A stretch of 64,000 nucleotides of DNA from an uncultured bacterium (GTDB taxonomy: Bacteria > Desulfobacterota_D > UBA1144), in contig CAJWZP010000003.1 of NCBI GenBank assembly GCA_913050325.1, positions 62,001 through 126,000 on the forward strand, in the 5' to 3' direction. How positions within the stretch are numbered: position 1 is the stretch's first letter; every line of letters begins with the position of its first letter. The notes beneath the pieces were generated by a model. The model was not told where the DNA came from. It saw only the letters and a list, made by a program, of their open reading frames with translations, and did no database searches. Shown piece after piece: positions 46,482-57,032 of the stretch. The position numbers were made by a program, and so were the translations under genes.

Positions 46482-46597
46482 TAGAATTTTCGAGAATAAA
46501 TATTATCACACAAAAGTTAATATTCAAATTAATTAAAAATTTTTTTTAAAAAATTAATTATACAGATACAATATTGATATCTTTTTGGAGTATTAAT

Positions 46598-47455
46598 TTG
46601 AAAATTGGAATAATAGGTGGAAGTGGACTGTACGATATTGATAATCCCTCTGAGGCAGAGGAATTAAATATATTAACACCATGGGGCGAAACCTCTTCGT
46701 CAATTTTAAAAACTAATTCGGGTGAGAATGAAGTTTTTTTCTTATCAAGACATGGCAAGGGTCATTTAATTTCTCCTTCAGAAATAAATTATAGAGCTAA
46801 TATTTATGCGTTAAAATTTCTTGGAGTTGATTGGATTATTTCAGTCTCTGCAGTTGGTAGTTTAAAAGAAGATATAGCGCCTGGAATTATTGTTATTCCT
46901 GATCAGTTCATTGATTTTACTAAAAATAGAAAATCAAGCTTTTTTGATGAAGGCATTGTCGCCCACGTTTCGATGGCTAAACCAGTGAGTGAGAAACTTT
47001 CAAGTCAGCTAGCCGATTCTTGTAAAGAGCTTGGAATTGATTATAAGTTTGGCGGGACATATGTTTGCATTGAGGGACCACAATTTTCTACTCTTGCAGA
47101 AAGTAATTTTTATAGATCCTTAGATGCAGATATTATAGGGATGACAAATATGCCCGAAGCTAAATTAGCTAGAGAGGCAGAAATTTGCTATTCTACACTT
47201 GCATTAAGTACCGATTATGATTGTTGGAATGAAGCTCATGAGTCTGTTTCAGTAGATCAAGTTCTTGATACAATGAATAAAAATATTAACAACGCAAAAA
47301 AAATAATTAAAAATACAACTGAACTTTTTGATTCAAGAAAAGACGAATATATAGAAAATGCTTTAAAAAGTTCAATAATTTCTTCACTAGACTCTATTAA
47401 AGAGGATTCTTTGGAGAAGCTTTCGGCAATAATAAGAAAATATTTACTTTCATAA
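46598..47455 (+). CDS. mtnP: S-methyl-5'-thioadenosine phosphorylase family (probable TTG start; track ORF begins 46574)
   Basis: KIGIIGGSGLYDID, SRHGKGHLISPSEINYRANIYALK, IEGPQFSTLAES, IGMTNMPEAKLAREAEICY. Confidence 0.93.
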   Translation: MKIGIIGGSGLYDIDNPSEAEELNILTPWGETSSSILKTNSGENEVFFLSRHGKGHLISPSEINYRANIYALKFLGVDWIISVSAVGSLKEDIAPGIIVIPDQFIDFTKNRKSSFFDEGIVAHVSMAKPVSEKLSSQLADSCKELGIDYKFGGTYVCIEGPQFSTLAESNFYRSLDADIIGMTNMPEAKLAREAEICYSTLALSTDYDCWNEAHESVSVDQVLDTMNKNINNAKKIIKNTTELFDSRKDEYIENALKSSIISSLDSIKEDSLEKLSAIIRKYLLS

Positions 47456-47471
47456 ATATAGGGGGTTTTAT

Positions 47472-48380
47472 ATGTCAATAATTGTAGTAGGTTCAACCGC
47501 TTTTGATGATATTGAAACACCTAAGGGTAAAAGAAAAAGAATCATTGGCGGCTCATGTATTTATTTTTCTTTGGCGGCATGTTTTAAATCTAAACCTAAA
47601 ATTGTCTCTGTTGTTGGTAAAGATTTCTCAAAAAAAATATTTGATAAATTAAATAAAAAAAATATTGATACAGAAGGTCTAGTTGTAGCTAATGGAAAAA
47701 CTTTTTCTTGGGGTGGAAAATATAAGTCAATATCGGAAGACCCTGAAACTAAATTTACAAATCTTAATGTTTTTGAAAATTTTAAACCATCAATTCCTGA
47801 TTCTTATGTTAGAAATAACAAAATAATTTTTTTGGCAAATATTGATCCTGACTTACAAAATAATGTTTTAGATTCTATGAAAAAGAAAAAGTTTATTGGT
47901 TTAGATACTATGAATTTTTGGATTTTGTCAAAAAGAAAATCACTAGATAGAGCTTTAAATAAAATTGATTTATTAACTATAAATGAACTTGAATTGAGTT
48001 TAATTTCAAATAAAAAAAGTTTTAAAAAATCTATTCAATATATTTTTAATAATTATCCAATTAAATATTTAATAGTTAAAAAAGGAAGTGCTGGTTCAAT
48101 TTTAGCAACTAAGAAATCTTTTAAATGGATACCCTGCTTTCCTTTTGCCAATATGACAGATCCAACAGGAGCCGGGGATAGTTTTGCAGGGGGCTTATTT
48201 AGCTTTTTAGAAAAATCAAAAAAGATTGATGAAAACTCTATTTGCTTAGGAATGATATATGGTAGTGCAATTGCTTCTTTTACAATTGAAAGTTTTGGAA
48301 TTAATAAAATTATGAACTTAAAATCTAATGAGTTAAATTTAAGATTCAATGAATTAAAAAAAATTTCAAAAATTTTGTAA
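47472..48380 (+). CDS. PfkB-family carbohydrate/nucleoside kinase
   Basis: IIVVGSTAFDDIETP, GGSCIYFSLAA, DPTGAGDSFAGGLFSFL. Confidence 0.9.
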   Translation: MSIIVVGSTAFDDIETPKGKRKRIIGGSCIYFSLAACFKSKPKIVSVVGKDFSKKIFDKLNKKNIDTEGLVVANGKTFSWGGKYKSISEDPETKFTNLNVFENFKPSIPDSYVRNNKIIFLANIDPDLQNNVLDSMKKKKFIGLDTMNFWILSKRKSLDRALNKIDLLTINELELSLISNKKSFKKSIQYIFNNYPIKYLIVKKGSAGSILATKKSFKWIPCFPFANMTDPTGAGDSFAGGLFSFLEKSKKIDENSICLGMIYGSAIASFTIESFGINKIMNLKSNELNLRFNELKKISKIL

Positions 48381-48381
48381 A

Positions 48382-48648
48382 TTAATCACTAGTAGATGAT
48401 GCTTTAACATAAAGCATCTTAAGATTGGATAAAGTTTCATCCATAACTTTCTCTTCATCTTCTGTTAAGTTGCCTTTTGTCTTATCTCTTAATGTATCAA
48501 GAATATCAATTAAATCTTTTGCTCTATTTAAATCTATTTCAACTTTACCAGTATTAGGATCTGGACTTAGACCAAGATGAATAGTTGCATTTACAGCATA
48601 AGATAATATTATGTTTGAAAAATCTAATATTTTTTCTTTATTTTCCAT
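48382..48648 (-). CDS. DUF1844-like protein
   Basis: HLGLSPDPNTGKVEIDLNRAKDLIDILDTLRDKTKGNLTEDEEKVMDETLSNLKMLYV. Confidence 0.8.
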   Translation of the reverse strand: MENKEKILDFSNIILSYAVNATIHLGLSPDPNTGKVEIDLNRAKDLIDILDTLRDKTKGNLTEDEEKVMDETLSNLKMLYVKASSTSD

Positions 48649-48669
48649 TTAAATATTCTAATTTAAATA

Positions 48670-49704
48670 TTAAAGATTTTCTAATATTCTTTCAGCTATA
48701 TCTTGAAAAGCTTTAGACGTGCTGGAGTCAGGGTCTGAAAATACTATTGGTAATCCTAAGTCACCACCTTTTCTTATGCTGGGATCAATTGGAATTTCGC
48801 CAAGAAATGGGACCTCAAATTTTTCTGCTATTTTCTTTCCTCCACCTCTGCCAAAAATATCAATAATTTCATCTCCATTTTGAAGGTAGCTCATGTTTTC
48901 AATAATACCAAGTACAGGCACATTTAATTTTCTGAACATTTGTATTCCTCTTTTAACATCGATTAATGCTACATCTTGGGGAGTAGTAACAATTATTCCG
49001 CCACTAAGTGGAACAGTTTGAATTAAGGATAAGTGTGCATCTCCCGTGCCTGGGGGCAAGTCTATTACTAAGTTATCAACTCCATCCCATTCTACATCCT
49101 CAATAAACTGCTTAATTGCTCCATGAACCATAGGACCTCTCCATATAACAGTATCTTCTTCATCAAGTAGAAATCCGATAGACATCATCTTTATATTAAA
49201 CTTTTCTATTGGAACAATCTTTTCTTCTTTAGTAGCCATTGGTTTAGTATCAATTCCACACATCATGGGAATACTTGGACCCCAAATATCAGCATCCATT
49301 AATCCCATATTTTTCAGTTTTCTTGAAAAAGCAATTGCTAGATTGACAGCAACTGTAGATTTTCCGACACCACCTTTACCACTTGCAACTGCAAGATATT
49401 TAGAAATATCAGGAAGTTTGACATTTTCTTTGGTTGCTTCTTCAGTTGTTGCTCCATTAGCTTTTTTAAAAACAGAAAATATAAATTCAGGTAAAGAGAG
49501 ACCTTCTCTAGAAAATGCGTTATTAATTGATTGTGCAATTTTTTCAGCAACTTCAGTATCTTCTTTGGGAAGTTCTATAGAAATTTCGGTTTTACCGTTA
49601 TCAATATTTATATCTTTTATTATCCCAAAAGAAACAATATCACGAGTAAAGCCTGGAAAGTTGACCTCTTTTAAGATAGATAAGACTTTATCTTTATCCG
49701 ACAT
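48670..49704 (-). CDS. mrp: Mrp/NBP35-family Fe-S carrier ATPase
   Basis: N-terminal MIP18-like domain; ASGKGGVGKSTVAVNLA, DADIWGPSIPMM, DLPPGTGDAHLSL. Confidence 0.94.
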   Translation of the reverse strand: MSDKDKVLSILKEVNFPGFTRDIVSFGIIKDINIDNGKTEISIELPKEDTEVAEKIAQSINNAFSREGLSLPEFIFSVFKKANGATTEEATKENVKLPDISKYLAVASGKGGVGKSTVAVNLAIAFSRKLKNMGLMDADIWGPSIPMMCGIDTKPMATKEEKIVPIEKFNIKMMSIGFLLDEEDTVIWRGPMVHGAIKQFIEDVEWDGVDNLVIDLPPGTGDAHLSLIQTVPLSGGIIVTTPQDVALIDVKRGIQMFRKLNVPVLGIIENMSYLQNGDEIIDIFGRGGGKKIAEKFEVPFLGEIPIDPSIRKGGDLGLPIVFSDPDSSTSKAFQDIAERILENL

Positions 49705-49708
49705 TTTT

Positions 49709-50125
49709 TTACATTCCTAATTTTTGTTTTGCTTCATCACTCATCATATTAGGATTCCAAGGTGGATCCCATATAATTTCAAGAATTACATTTTTTGCAC
49801 CTAACGCATATAGAACATTTTCAACTTGTTTTGAAATAGCAGCACCCATAGAGCAACCGGGAGTAGTTAGTGTCATCTTAATGCTTATATTATTATCAGC
49901 AGTTTCAACCGAATATATTAGACCTAGATCGACTATACTAACAGGTAATTCAGGATCCATGACATTTTTTAAAGCATCAAAAACTATTTCCTCAGTGAAA
50001 ACAAAATCATCTTTTGGTTTATCTTTTTTGAAAGATGTCATTTTCACTTCTTGATTATTGTCAGGTGAAGGTTTGTTAATATCTTTTTTAAAAATAATTT
50101 TTTTCATTATTTTCTTATTATACAT
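49709..50125 (-). CDS. MIP18/DUF59 (SufT-like) protein
   Basis: ALKNVMDPELPVSIVDLGLIYSVE, TTPGCSMGAAI, WDPPWNPNMMSDEAK; starts upstream of mrp on same strand. Confidence 0.9.
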   Translation of the reverse strand: MYNKKIMKKIIFKKDINKPSPDNNQEVKMTSFKKDKPKDDFVFTEEIVFDALKNVMDPELPVSIVDLGLIYSVETADNNISIKMTLTTPGCSMGAAISKQVENVLYALGAKNVILEIIWDPPWNPNMMSDEAKQKLGM

Positions 50126-50184
50126 AAAAATATTTTAGATACACTTTTATAGTATATTAGTAATAATAATAATTGGATTATTAA

Positions 50185-50589
50185 ATGGATTTTTTAGTTG
50201 TTTCTTATCTCTTATCAGGCTTTGTAATTGGGTTAATATGTTTTCAATCTTTCATTGTTGCTCCAACTGTATTCACATTACTATCCAAAGATAATTCAAA
50301 AGTAATTATTAGAGCAATTTTTCCAAAGTTATTTAAAACTTTAATTATTATTGGGATTATAATGCTAATTTTATGTTATTTATCTCAGAAAAATATATTA
50401 CTTTTTTCTACTCAATTAATATCTTCATCCGCTACGATATTGCTTCCAACTATTTGTTTAATAATGGTCAAATTTACCAATAATGCGGCCGATAAAGAGA
50501 ATGTTAAGCTTTTTAAGTTATATCATACTTTGAGTGTTATTTTTATTCTTATAGTGTTGATTTTAAACATAATCTGGCCATTCTTATAG
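50185..50589 (+). CDS. DUF4149-like integral membrane protein
   Basis: 134 aa, about four hydrophobic helices, FIVAPTVFTLL. Confidence 0.6.
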   Translation: MDFLVVSYLLSGFVIGLICFQSFIVAPTVFTLLSKDNSKVIIRAIFPKLFKTLIIIGIIMLILCYLSQKNILLFSTQLISSSATILLPTICLIMVKFTNNAADKENVKLFKLYHTLSVIFILIVLILNIIWPFL

Positions 50590-50619
50590 TTTTATATAAT
50601 AATATCTACTAGGTTAATC

Positions 50620-51678
50620 ATGAGAAGGAAAACTAGAAATTTTAATTTAGGTAATATTGGTATCGGATCTGATTCACCAATTTCAGTTCAGTCAATGACT
50701 AAAACTGATACTAGAGATATAGATAAAACGGTTAATCAAATAAATGAACTAGAGTTGGCTGGATGTGACATTATAAGATGTGCTGTTCCAAATATTGATG
50801 CAGCCATGGCATTAAAGCAAATTATTAAAAAAACCAATATACCAGTAGTTGCTGATATCCATTTTGAGTACACTCTTGCACTAGAAGCTATCAAGTCCGG
50901 TATTCATGGACTAAGGATAAATCCTGGGAACATTGGGCAAAGAAAAAGAATAGTGACAGTTGTTAATGCTGCAAAAGATGCGGGAATACCAATCAGAATT
51001 GGTGTAAATTCAGGCTCATTAGAAAAAGATATTTTACAAAAACATGGATCCCCAACTCCTGATGCACTCGTTGAAAGTGCCGAAAGACATTTAGGAATTT
51101 TAGATGAATTAAATTTTACAAATGTCAAAGTGTCTGTTAAATCCGCTAACGTGAATATTATGAAAGAATCATATAGAAAACTTGCAAAAATTACTGATGT
51201 TCCTTTTCATCTTGGTGTGACCGAGGCTGGAACTTTTGAAATAGGATCAATAAAATCTTCTATTGGTATTGGTGGCCTTATTTCTGATGGAGTGGGAGAT
51301 ACCATCAGAGTTTCTTTGACAGATGATCCAGTTAAAGAGGTTAAAATGGGTAGAAATATTTTAAAAGCCTTAGGACATTTTGAAAATGGAATTGAATTAA
51401 TAACATGTCCTGGGTGTGGTAGGTTGGAAATTGACTTACATTCATTAGTAAATGAGGTTGAAGAAAGAATTGCTAAAATAAAAATTAAGAAGACGTTAAA
51501 AGTTTCTATTTTAGGTTGTGTTGTAAATGGGCCTGGGGAGGCCTTAGGTTCAGATATTGGTATTGCAGGGGGAAGAGGAAAGGGGCAGTTGTACAAGAAC
51601 GGAAAAATTTACAAATCATGTAAAGAAAGTGAAATAGTAGATGTATTAGTTGAGGAAATCGAGAAACTAAATGCATGA
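50620..51678 (+). CDS. ispG: 4-hydroxy-3-methylbut-2-en-1-yl diphosphate synthase
   Basis: SVQSMTKTDTRDIDKTVNQINEL, PVVADIHFEY, LRINPGNIG, CPGCGR, GCVVNGPGEA. Confidence 0.96.
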   Translation: MRRKTRNFNLGNIGIGSDSPISVQSMTKTDTRDIDKTVNQINELELAGCDIIRCAVPNIDAAMALKQIIKKTNIPVVADIHFEYTLALEAIKSGIHGLRINPGNIGQRKRIVTVVNAAKDAGIPIRIGVNSGSLEKDILQKHGSPTPDALVESAERHLGILDELNFTNVKVSVKSANVNIMKESYRKLAKITDVPFHLGVTEAGTFEIGSIKSSIGIGGLISDGVGDTIRVSLTDDPVKEVKMGRNILKALGHFENGIELITCPGCGRLEIDLHSLVNEVEERIAKIKIKKTLKVSILGCVVNGPGEALGSDIGIAGGRGKGQLYKNGKIYKSCKESEIVDVLVEEIEKLNA

Positions 51679-51687
51679 GGTCTGTGA

Positions 51688-53433
51688 ATGAAACTCTCTG
51701 AATACTTATTAGCTACATTAAAAGAAGCACCAAATGATGCAGAAACAATAAGTCATAAATTGATGGTAAGGGCTGGAATGATCAGGAAGGTTGCATCTGG
51801 AATATATAATTTTTTACCAATAGGATTGAGAGTCTTTAGAAAAGTTGAGAATATCATAAGAGATGAAATGAACAAAGCTGGTGCCATTGAAGTTATGATG
51901 CCCTACGTTACACCATCTGATTTATGGATAAAAAGTGGAAGGTGGGATATATATGGTAAAGAGCTTTTACGATTTAACGATAGAGCTGGAAGAGAATTTT
52001 GTCTTGGCCCAACTCATGAGGAAGTCGTAACTGATTTAGTGGATAAGGAAATAAAATCATATAAAAATTTACCCTTAACTATTTATCAAATTCAACCTAA
52101 GTTTAGAGATGAAATAAGACCTAGATTTGGAGTTATGAGAGCTCGTGAATTTGTAATGAAGGATGCATACAGTTTTGATATAAATGAAGAATCTGCGGAT
52201 AAATCTTATTCAAAAATGTTTGATGCATATAAAAGAATATTTGAAAGATGCGGATTAAAATTTAGAGCTGTAGAGGCAGATTCTGGAAATATTGGAGGAA
52301 GTTTTTCACACGAATTTATGGTTTTAGCTGAAACAGGTGAAGACGTCATAATGGTTTGCGATGAATGTGATTATGCTGCTAATATAGAAACCACTCCAGT
52401 TGTTTTTAAACAAAAAGATTTAGATTTACAAGAACATGAAAAGAAAAGGGGTGCAGGTAAGAATATGCCTGAAAACAAAATTGAAAAGATCTCTACTCCA
52501 TCGTGTGTAAGTGCAAAAGATGTCGCAGAATTTGTTGGAGTTAAAATTTCAAAGATTGTAAAGACAATGGTCTTATCTACTAACGAAGGCATTGAGGCTG
52601 TCTTATTGAGAGGAGATCATGAACTTAGTTTAACAAAATATAAAAAACATAGAGGTTTAGATTTTGCTGAACTTGCTTCAGATAATGAAATATCAAAATT
52701 AAAAACAGTAAAAGGTTTTACTGGCCCAATGAACCTGGAATTAAAAATTTACGCTGATAATGAATTAAAAAATATGACATCCTATGTTACTGGAGGTAAT
52801 GAAAAAGATTTTCATTTGCTTAATGTAAATCACGGAAGAGATTTTCATATAGAGGGTTTTATGGATTGTAGACAAAGTATGGATGGCGATGAATGCCCTG
52901 GATTTCCTGAATATACTTTGAAATCTACAAGAGGGATTGAAGTAGGTCATGTTTTTAAGCTTGGAACAAAGTATAGTGAGTCAATGAGTGCTGTATTTAC
53001 AGATAAAGATGGCAAAAATCAACATTTTTTCATGGGTTGTTATGGAATTGGAGTAGGACGTGTTGTCGCAGCAGCAGTGGAACAAAACAATGATGAAAAT
53101 GGAATTACTTTGCCTATAAATATTGCGCCTTTTCATGTCACTGTTATACCGACAGACACAAAGAATATTGAAGTCATGAATAATGCAAATAATATTTATG
53201 ATTTATTAATTGATAAAAATATTGAAGTTATATTGGATGATAGAAAAGAGAGTGCTGGTATAAAATTTAAAGATGCCGATTTGATTGGCATACCATTGCA
53301 AATTATAATTGGTCCCAAATCACTTGAAAAAGGGATCATTGAATTAAGAGATAGATCAAGCTCAGAAAAAGATGAGATTTTGTTAGAAAATATCGAGGAT
53401 TTGTTGAATTTAATTAATGAAAAAGTTAGATAA
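51688..53433 (+). CDS. proS: Prolyl-tRNA synthetase (prokaryotic type with INS domain)
   Basis: SHKLMVRAGMIRKVASGIYNFLPIGLRV, FCLGPTHEEVVTDLV, GCYGIGVGRVVAAAVEQ. Confidence 0.96.
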   Translation: MKLSEYLLATLKEAPNDAETISHKLMVRAGMIRKVASGIYNFLPIGLRVFRKVENIIRDEMNKAGAIEVMMPYVTPSDLWIKSGRWDIYGKELLRFNDRAGREFCLGPTHEEVVTDLVDKEIKSYKNLPLTIYQIQPKFRDEIRPRFGVMRAREFVMKDAYSFDINEESADKSYSKMFDAYKRIFERCGLKFRAVEADSGNIGGSFSHEFMVLAETGEDVIMVCDECDYAANIETTPVVFKQKDLDLQEHEKKRGAGKNMPENKIEKISTPSCVSAKDVAEFVGVKISKIVKTMVLSTNEGIEAVLLRGDHELSLTKYKKHRGLDFAELASDNEISKLKTVKGFTGPMNLELKIYADNELKNMTSYVTGGNEKDFHLLNVNHGRDFHIEGFMDCRQSMDGDECPGFPEYTLKSTRGIEVGHVFKLGTKYSESMSAVFTDKDGKNQHFFMGCYGIGVGRVVAAAVEQNNDENGITLPINIAPFHVTVIPTDTKNIEVMNNANNIYDLLIDKNIEVILDDRKESAGIKFKDADLIGIPLQIIIGPKSLEKGIIELRDRSSSEKDEILLENIEDLLNLINEKVR

Positions 53434-54121
53434 ATTAATTCTATCAATTGATGAAAATGATATTAAGGATATAGAAGCCTTAGTAAATGATCTGTGCCCT
53501 CCTATGAAACTGGTAAAAATTGGGCCGATCTCATTTCTGAACAATCACAAGGTATTATTCGATTATCTTAAATCCAAACATGTATCAATAATGCTAGATC
53601 TAAAATTTTACGATATTCCTAATACAATGATGAATTCCATTGACTTTATGTTCTATAATAATATTAAAATATTCACAGTTCATGCATTAGCAGGTGAACA
53701 TTCACTACTGAAGGTTAAAGAACGTCTGGATAAATTAGAACAAGAAACAAGTATTAAATCTCCTGAAATGTTTTCAGTTTCAATCTTAACTAGTTTTAGT
53801 CAGCATGATATAGAGAAATTGAATTTTAAAGGAAGTGTTTCTGATAATGTTTTGAATCTTACAGAAATATCAATTAAAAGTGGTGCGGATGGAATTGTTT
53901 GTTCCGGAGAAGAAATCTCACTCCTAAGACAAAATTTTGGTGATGAAGTTAAGTTATTAGTTCCTGGAGTAAGGTTTGACAAAAAGGATGATGATCAAAA
54001 AAGAGTGATCTCTCCTAAGGATGCCATTGACTCTGGAGCATCTTACATTGTTTTAGGCAGAACATTAACAAATTCCAAAAATAAAAAACAGAGACTAGAT
54101 GATATAGTTACTTCATTGTAA
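53417..54121 (+). CDS. pyrF: Orotidine-5'-phosphate decarboxylase
   Basis: LILSIDENDI, VSIMLDLKFYDIPNTM, VPGVRFDKKDDDQKRVISPKDAIDSGASYIVLGRTLT. Confidence 0.94.
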   Translation: MKKLDKLILSIDENDIKDIEALVNDLCPPMKLVKIGPISFLNNHKVLFDYLKSKHVSIMLDLKFYDIPNTMMNSIDFMFYNNIKIFTVHALAGEHSLLKVKERLDKLEQETSIKSPEMFSVSILTSFSQHDIEKLNFKGSVSDNVLNLTEISIKSGADGIVCSGEEISLLRQNFGDEVKLLVPGVRFDKKDDDQKRVISPKDAIDSGASYIVLGRTLTNSKNKKQRLDDIVTSL

Positions 54122-54154
54122 TATTTTAAGAATCAAAGATAAGGAGAATGAAAA

Positions 54155-55030
54155 ATGCCTATAAATACCAATTTAGTAAATTTTAAAACGCCCGAGGTAA
54201 AAAATACTATCCAAAAAGAAGAAGTAGAAAGATATTTAAGAGCTATTAATTCAAAAAATAATTATTACTTAGATAATAATGTTGCACCAAATATTTATTC
54301 CGTTGCACAAGAAATTTCAATATTAGAAAGTATTTGGAAGATGCCTGATTTGCATGGTTCTATTGAAGAGATGGAACAAAATGTCCTTATGCTTGTCCAT
54401 GGGGAACAAACTATGAATTTTAAAAGGTTATTGAAGTTTGGTGAAACTGTTGAAACATATGCAAAGATTCAAAGTATTATTCAAAAAGGTGCTAATTATA
54501 TTCTTACTTTATTGGCAGAGCATCATGATGAGGATAAGAATAAAATATCAGATTCAACCTGGACTCTTTTTATTCGAGCTGCAGAATCAGATATTAAAAA
54601 AGAATCTAATAAGTTAAAAAATAATCAAAAAAAGAAAAATGATAAACCTAAAGCTGAGCCCGAAATTCTAAATTCCACTGGATTTGATATAAATAATGAT
54701 ATAACTAAAGCCTATTCAAAGGCATCAAATGATTTTAATCCTATTCATTTAGATGAGGATACTGCTAAAAAAGCTGGATTATCTGGAATTATTGTTCATG
54801 GTCTTTGCACAATGGCTATGACTATGGAGCAAATAATAGATACAAATTTAAACGGGAACCCCTCAGTTCTTGACTCAATTACTTTAAGATTTTCTAGCCC
54901 TGTTTATCCTGGAGATTCATTAGAAGTAAAGACTTACAAGTCTGAAAATCCCAATACAATTAATTTTGATGTAAGTAACTCATCAAATATTAAGGTTATT
55001 AAAAATGGGATTATAAAAACTAGAAGTTAG
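54155..55030 (+). CDS. MaoC-like dehydratase, two hotdog domains joined by Lys-rich linker
   Basis: KAYSKASNDFNPIHLDEDTAKKAGLSGIIVHGLCTMAM MaoC motif; N-terminal hotdog-like half. Confidence 0.85.
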   Translation: MPINTNLVNFKTPEVKNTIQKEEVERYLRAINSKNNYYLDNNVAPNIYSVAQEISILESIWKMPDLHGSIEEMEQNVLMLVHGEQTMNFKRLLKFGETVETYAKIQSIIQKGANYILTLLAEHHDEDKNKISDSTWTLFIRAAESDIKKESNKLKNNQKKKNDKPKAEPEILNSTGFDINNDITKAYSKASNDFNPIHLDEDTAKKAGLSGIIVHGLCTMAMTMEQIIDTNLNGNPSVLDSITLRFSSPVYPGDSLEVKTYKSENPNTINFDVSNSSNIKVIKNGIIKTRS

Positions 55031-56606
55031 CTGAGATTTTAATTTGTAAATTTCTTTTCAATTCTTTTATATTATTATCTAAGAAAATCTTGAATTGATC
55101 AATGCCTTCACCATTTGAAGAAGATACACATTGTTGAGGACTAGAATTTTTATAAATAATTTTATTTTGATCTGTTACTAAATCAATTTTATTATATACG
55201 GTAATTATCTTATTAAATTCCAGGCCTGTATCTTTTAAAGTTTTTTCAACTGATAAAATTTTCTCTTCAAAATTTATATCACTCAAATCTACAACATGGA
55301 TTAAAATATCTGACTCTCCAATTTCTTCTAGTGTTGCTCTAAAGGACGAAACTAGATCTTTAGGTAAATCAGATATGAAACCTACTGTATCGCTTAATAG
55401 AATTTGAGTTTCAGCAGAAATATAAGTTTTTCTAGTCGTGGGATTTAATGTAGAGAATGCTTTAGTGCTTTCTGTAACATTTGACCTTGTTAATTTATTG
55501 AATAATGTTGATTTTCCTGCACATGTGTATCCAATTAGTGTTGCAGATATCATTTGATTTCTCTCTCTTTGAGATCTAGTCAAGCTCCTTCTTTTGCTCA
55601 AATTATTAATCTCTCTTTCTAAATCTTTAATTCTTTTCCTAAGATATCTTCTTTTTTGTTCTAATTTTTTTTCTCCAGGACCCTTTGATCTTATACCTCC
55701 TGCTATTTGAGAATAGTTTTTTACTGTTCCAATCAATCTTGGTAGTTCATATTTTAACCTTGCTAGTTCAATTTGAATATGTGCTTCTTTAGACTTTGCA
55801 TTTTTTTCAAATATTTCGAGTATTAAGGATGTCCTATCGCAAATATTTATTGTGGTTGTATTAGAAATTTTTTTTGCTTGGTGAGGTAATAGCTCTTTAT
55901 TAAATATGATTTTATCTGCATTGTAGAATTTAGCCTCTAATAATATTTCATTTAAAACACCCTTTCCAATTAATGTAGTAGTATCATATTTTTTTCTCAC
56001 CTGTGTTTTTGACCCTACTACAATTTTGTCCAAAGATGAACATAATTCGTTAAGTTCATCCATTGAATAATCCAAATCATTTTGTGAATTATCTGATACT
56101 CCAACCAAATAAACTTTTTCTTTCATTGATTTGTTTTCAACCAATTTTAGATTATTTTTTTTCGAAAATTTCAGATTTGTCCAATATGCAGATTTGTTTA
56201 AATCATTTATATCATTATATAATTCAGAGGTCCAAAGATTTTTCTTGTTTCCTGAGTTTTTATAACAAATTTCAAAATTAATATTCACTGAATTTTGAAT
56301 TAATAAAAAATTATTTAGCTTAGAGTTGATTAATGCAACTTTATCTTTTTTTTCAAAAATATTTTTTTTATTAGATATGAAAATTAATCTTTTTTGCGTT
56401 GGATTTGATCTAAGTGTTTCATTATTAAAAAAATTTTCAATTTCGAATGGATTACCAAGAAATATCATGGTTATTTTACCTCTATGATTTACGATAAGGT
56501 TAAAGTCTTTATCTATTTCGGTATTACAGTTTGTAAGAATACGAAGAAAGTCTTTGGTGATGATATTTTCTTTAGTAAGTCTTTTTTTAAAAAGATTTGT
56601 TAGCAA
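55020..56606 (-). CDS. hflX: GTPase HflX
   Basis: KSKGPGEKKLEQKRRYLRKRI-type helical region, TLIGYTCAGKSTLFNKLT, LSDTVGFISDLP, VYNKIDLV. Confidence 0.93.
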   Translation of the reverse strand: MLTNLFKKRLTKENIITKDFLRILTNCNTEIDKDFNLIVNHRGKITMIFLGNPFEIENFFNNETLRSNPTQKRLIFISNKKNIFEKKDKVALINSKLNNFLLIQNSVNINFEICYKNSGNKKNLWTSELYNDINDLNKSAYWTNLKFSKKNNLKLVENKSMKEKVYLVGVSDNSQNDLDYSMDELNELCSSLDKIVVGSKTQVRKKYDTTTLIGKGVLNEILLEAKFYNADKIIFNKELLPHQAKKISNTTTINICDRTSLILEIFEKNAKSKEAHIQIELARLKYELPRLIGTVKNYSQIAGGIRSKGPGEKKLEQKRRYLRKRIKDLEREINNLSKRRSLTRSQRERNQMISATLIGYTCAGKSTLFNKLTRSNVTESTKAFSTLNPTTRKTYISAETQILLSDTVGFISDLPKDLVSSFRATLEEIGESDILIHVVDLSDINFEEKILSVEKTLKDTGLEFNKIITVYNKIDLVTDQNKIIYKNSSPQQCVSSSNGEGIDQFKIFLDNNIKELKRNLQIKISANF

Positions 56607-56653
56607 TTTCTTTTCATAGCTTTTTAAATTTTGAATATTTCCATATATTGAAG

Positions 56654-56995
56654 CTATTGTATTTCTCCCAATAGATCGACTTTGAATCCAAATCTTTGCT
56701 CTATAATTCTGTCTGGTTTATCTGAATATTTTATGTTTGAAACTTTATTTATAATATTTTCATCATTCATTTCATATGCATTGCCTTTATAAATTATCCC
56801 ATTAATTTCGATTTCTAAATCTTTTTTTAATAATAAATTTTTATACCAATTTGAATCTTTATTTCTCCTGGTTAGAAATATATTTTTATTCCAATAAACG
56901 ACTTTTAATTTCACTGTATTTTTACGATTGTCTTTTTTTGAGAAAGTTGAAACCTTGGTAATAAAAGTACTTGGATTTTGAACACTAATTTCCAT
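56654..56995 (-). CDS. Small DUF2255/nitroreductase-like protein (likely start MEISVQN; track ORF extends to 57289)
   Basis: VVYWNKNIFLTRRNKDSNWYKNLLLKKDLEIEINGIIYKGNA. Confidence 0.55.
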   Translation of the reverse strand: MEISVQNPSTFITKVSTFSKKDNRKNTVKLKVVYWNKNIFLTRRNKDSNWYKNLLLKKDLEIEINGIIYKGNAYEMNDENIINKVSNIKYSDKPDRIIEQRFGFKVDLLGEIQ

Positions 56996-57032
56996 AAATA
57001 TATATTGTATAATATAACATATAGAGGTTTCT

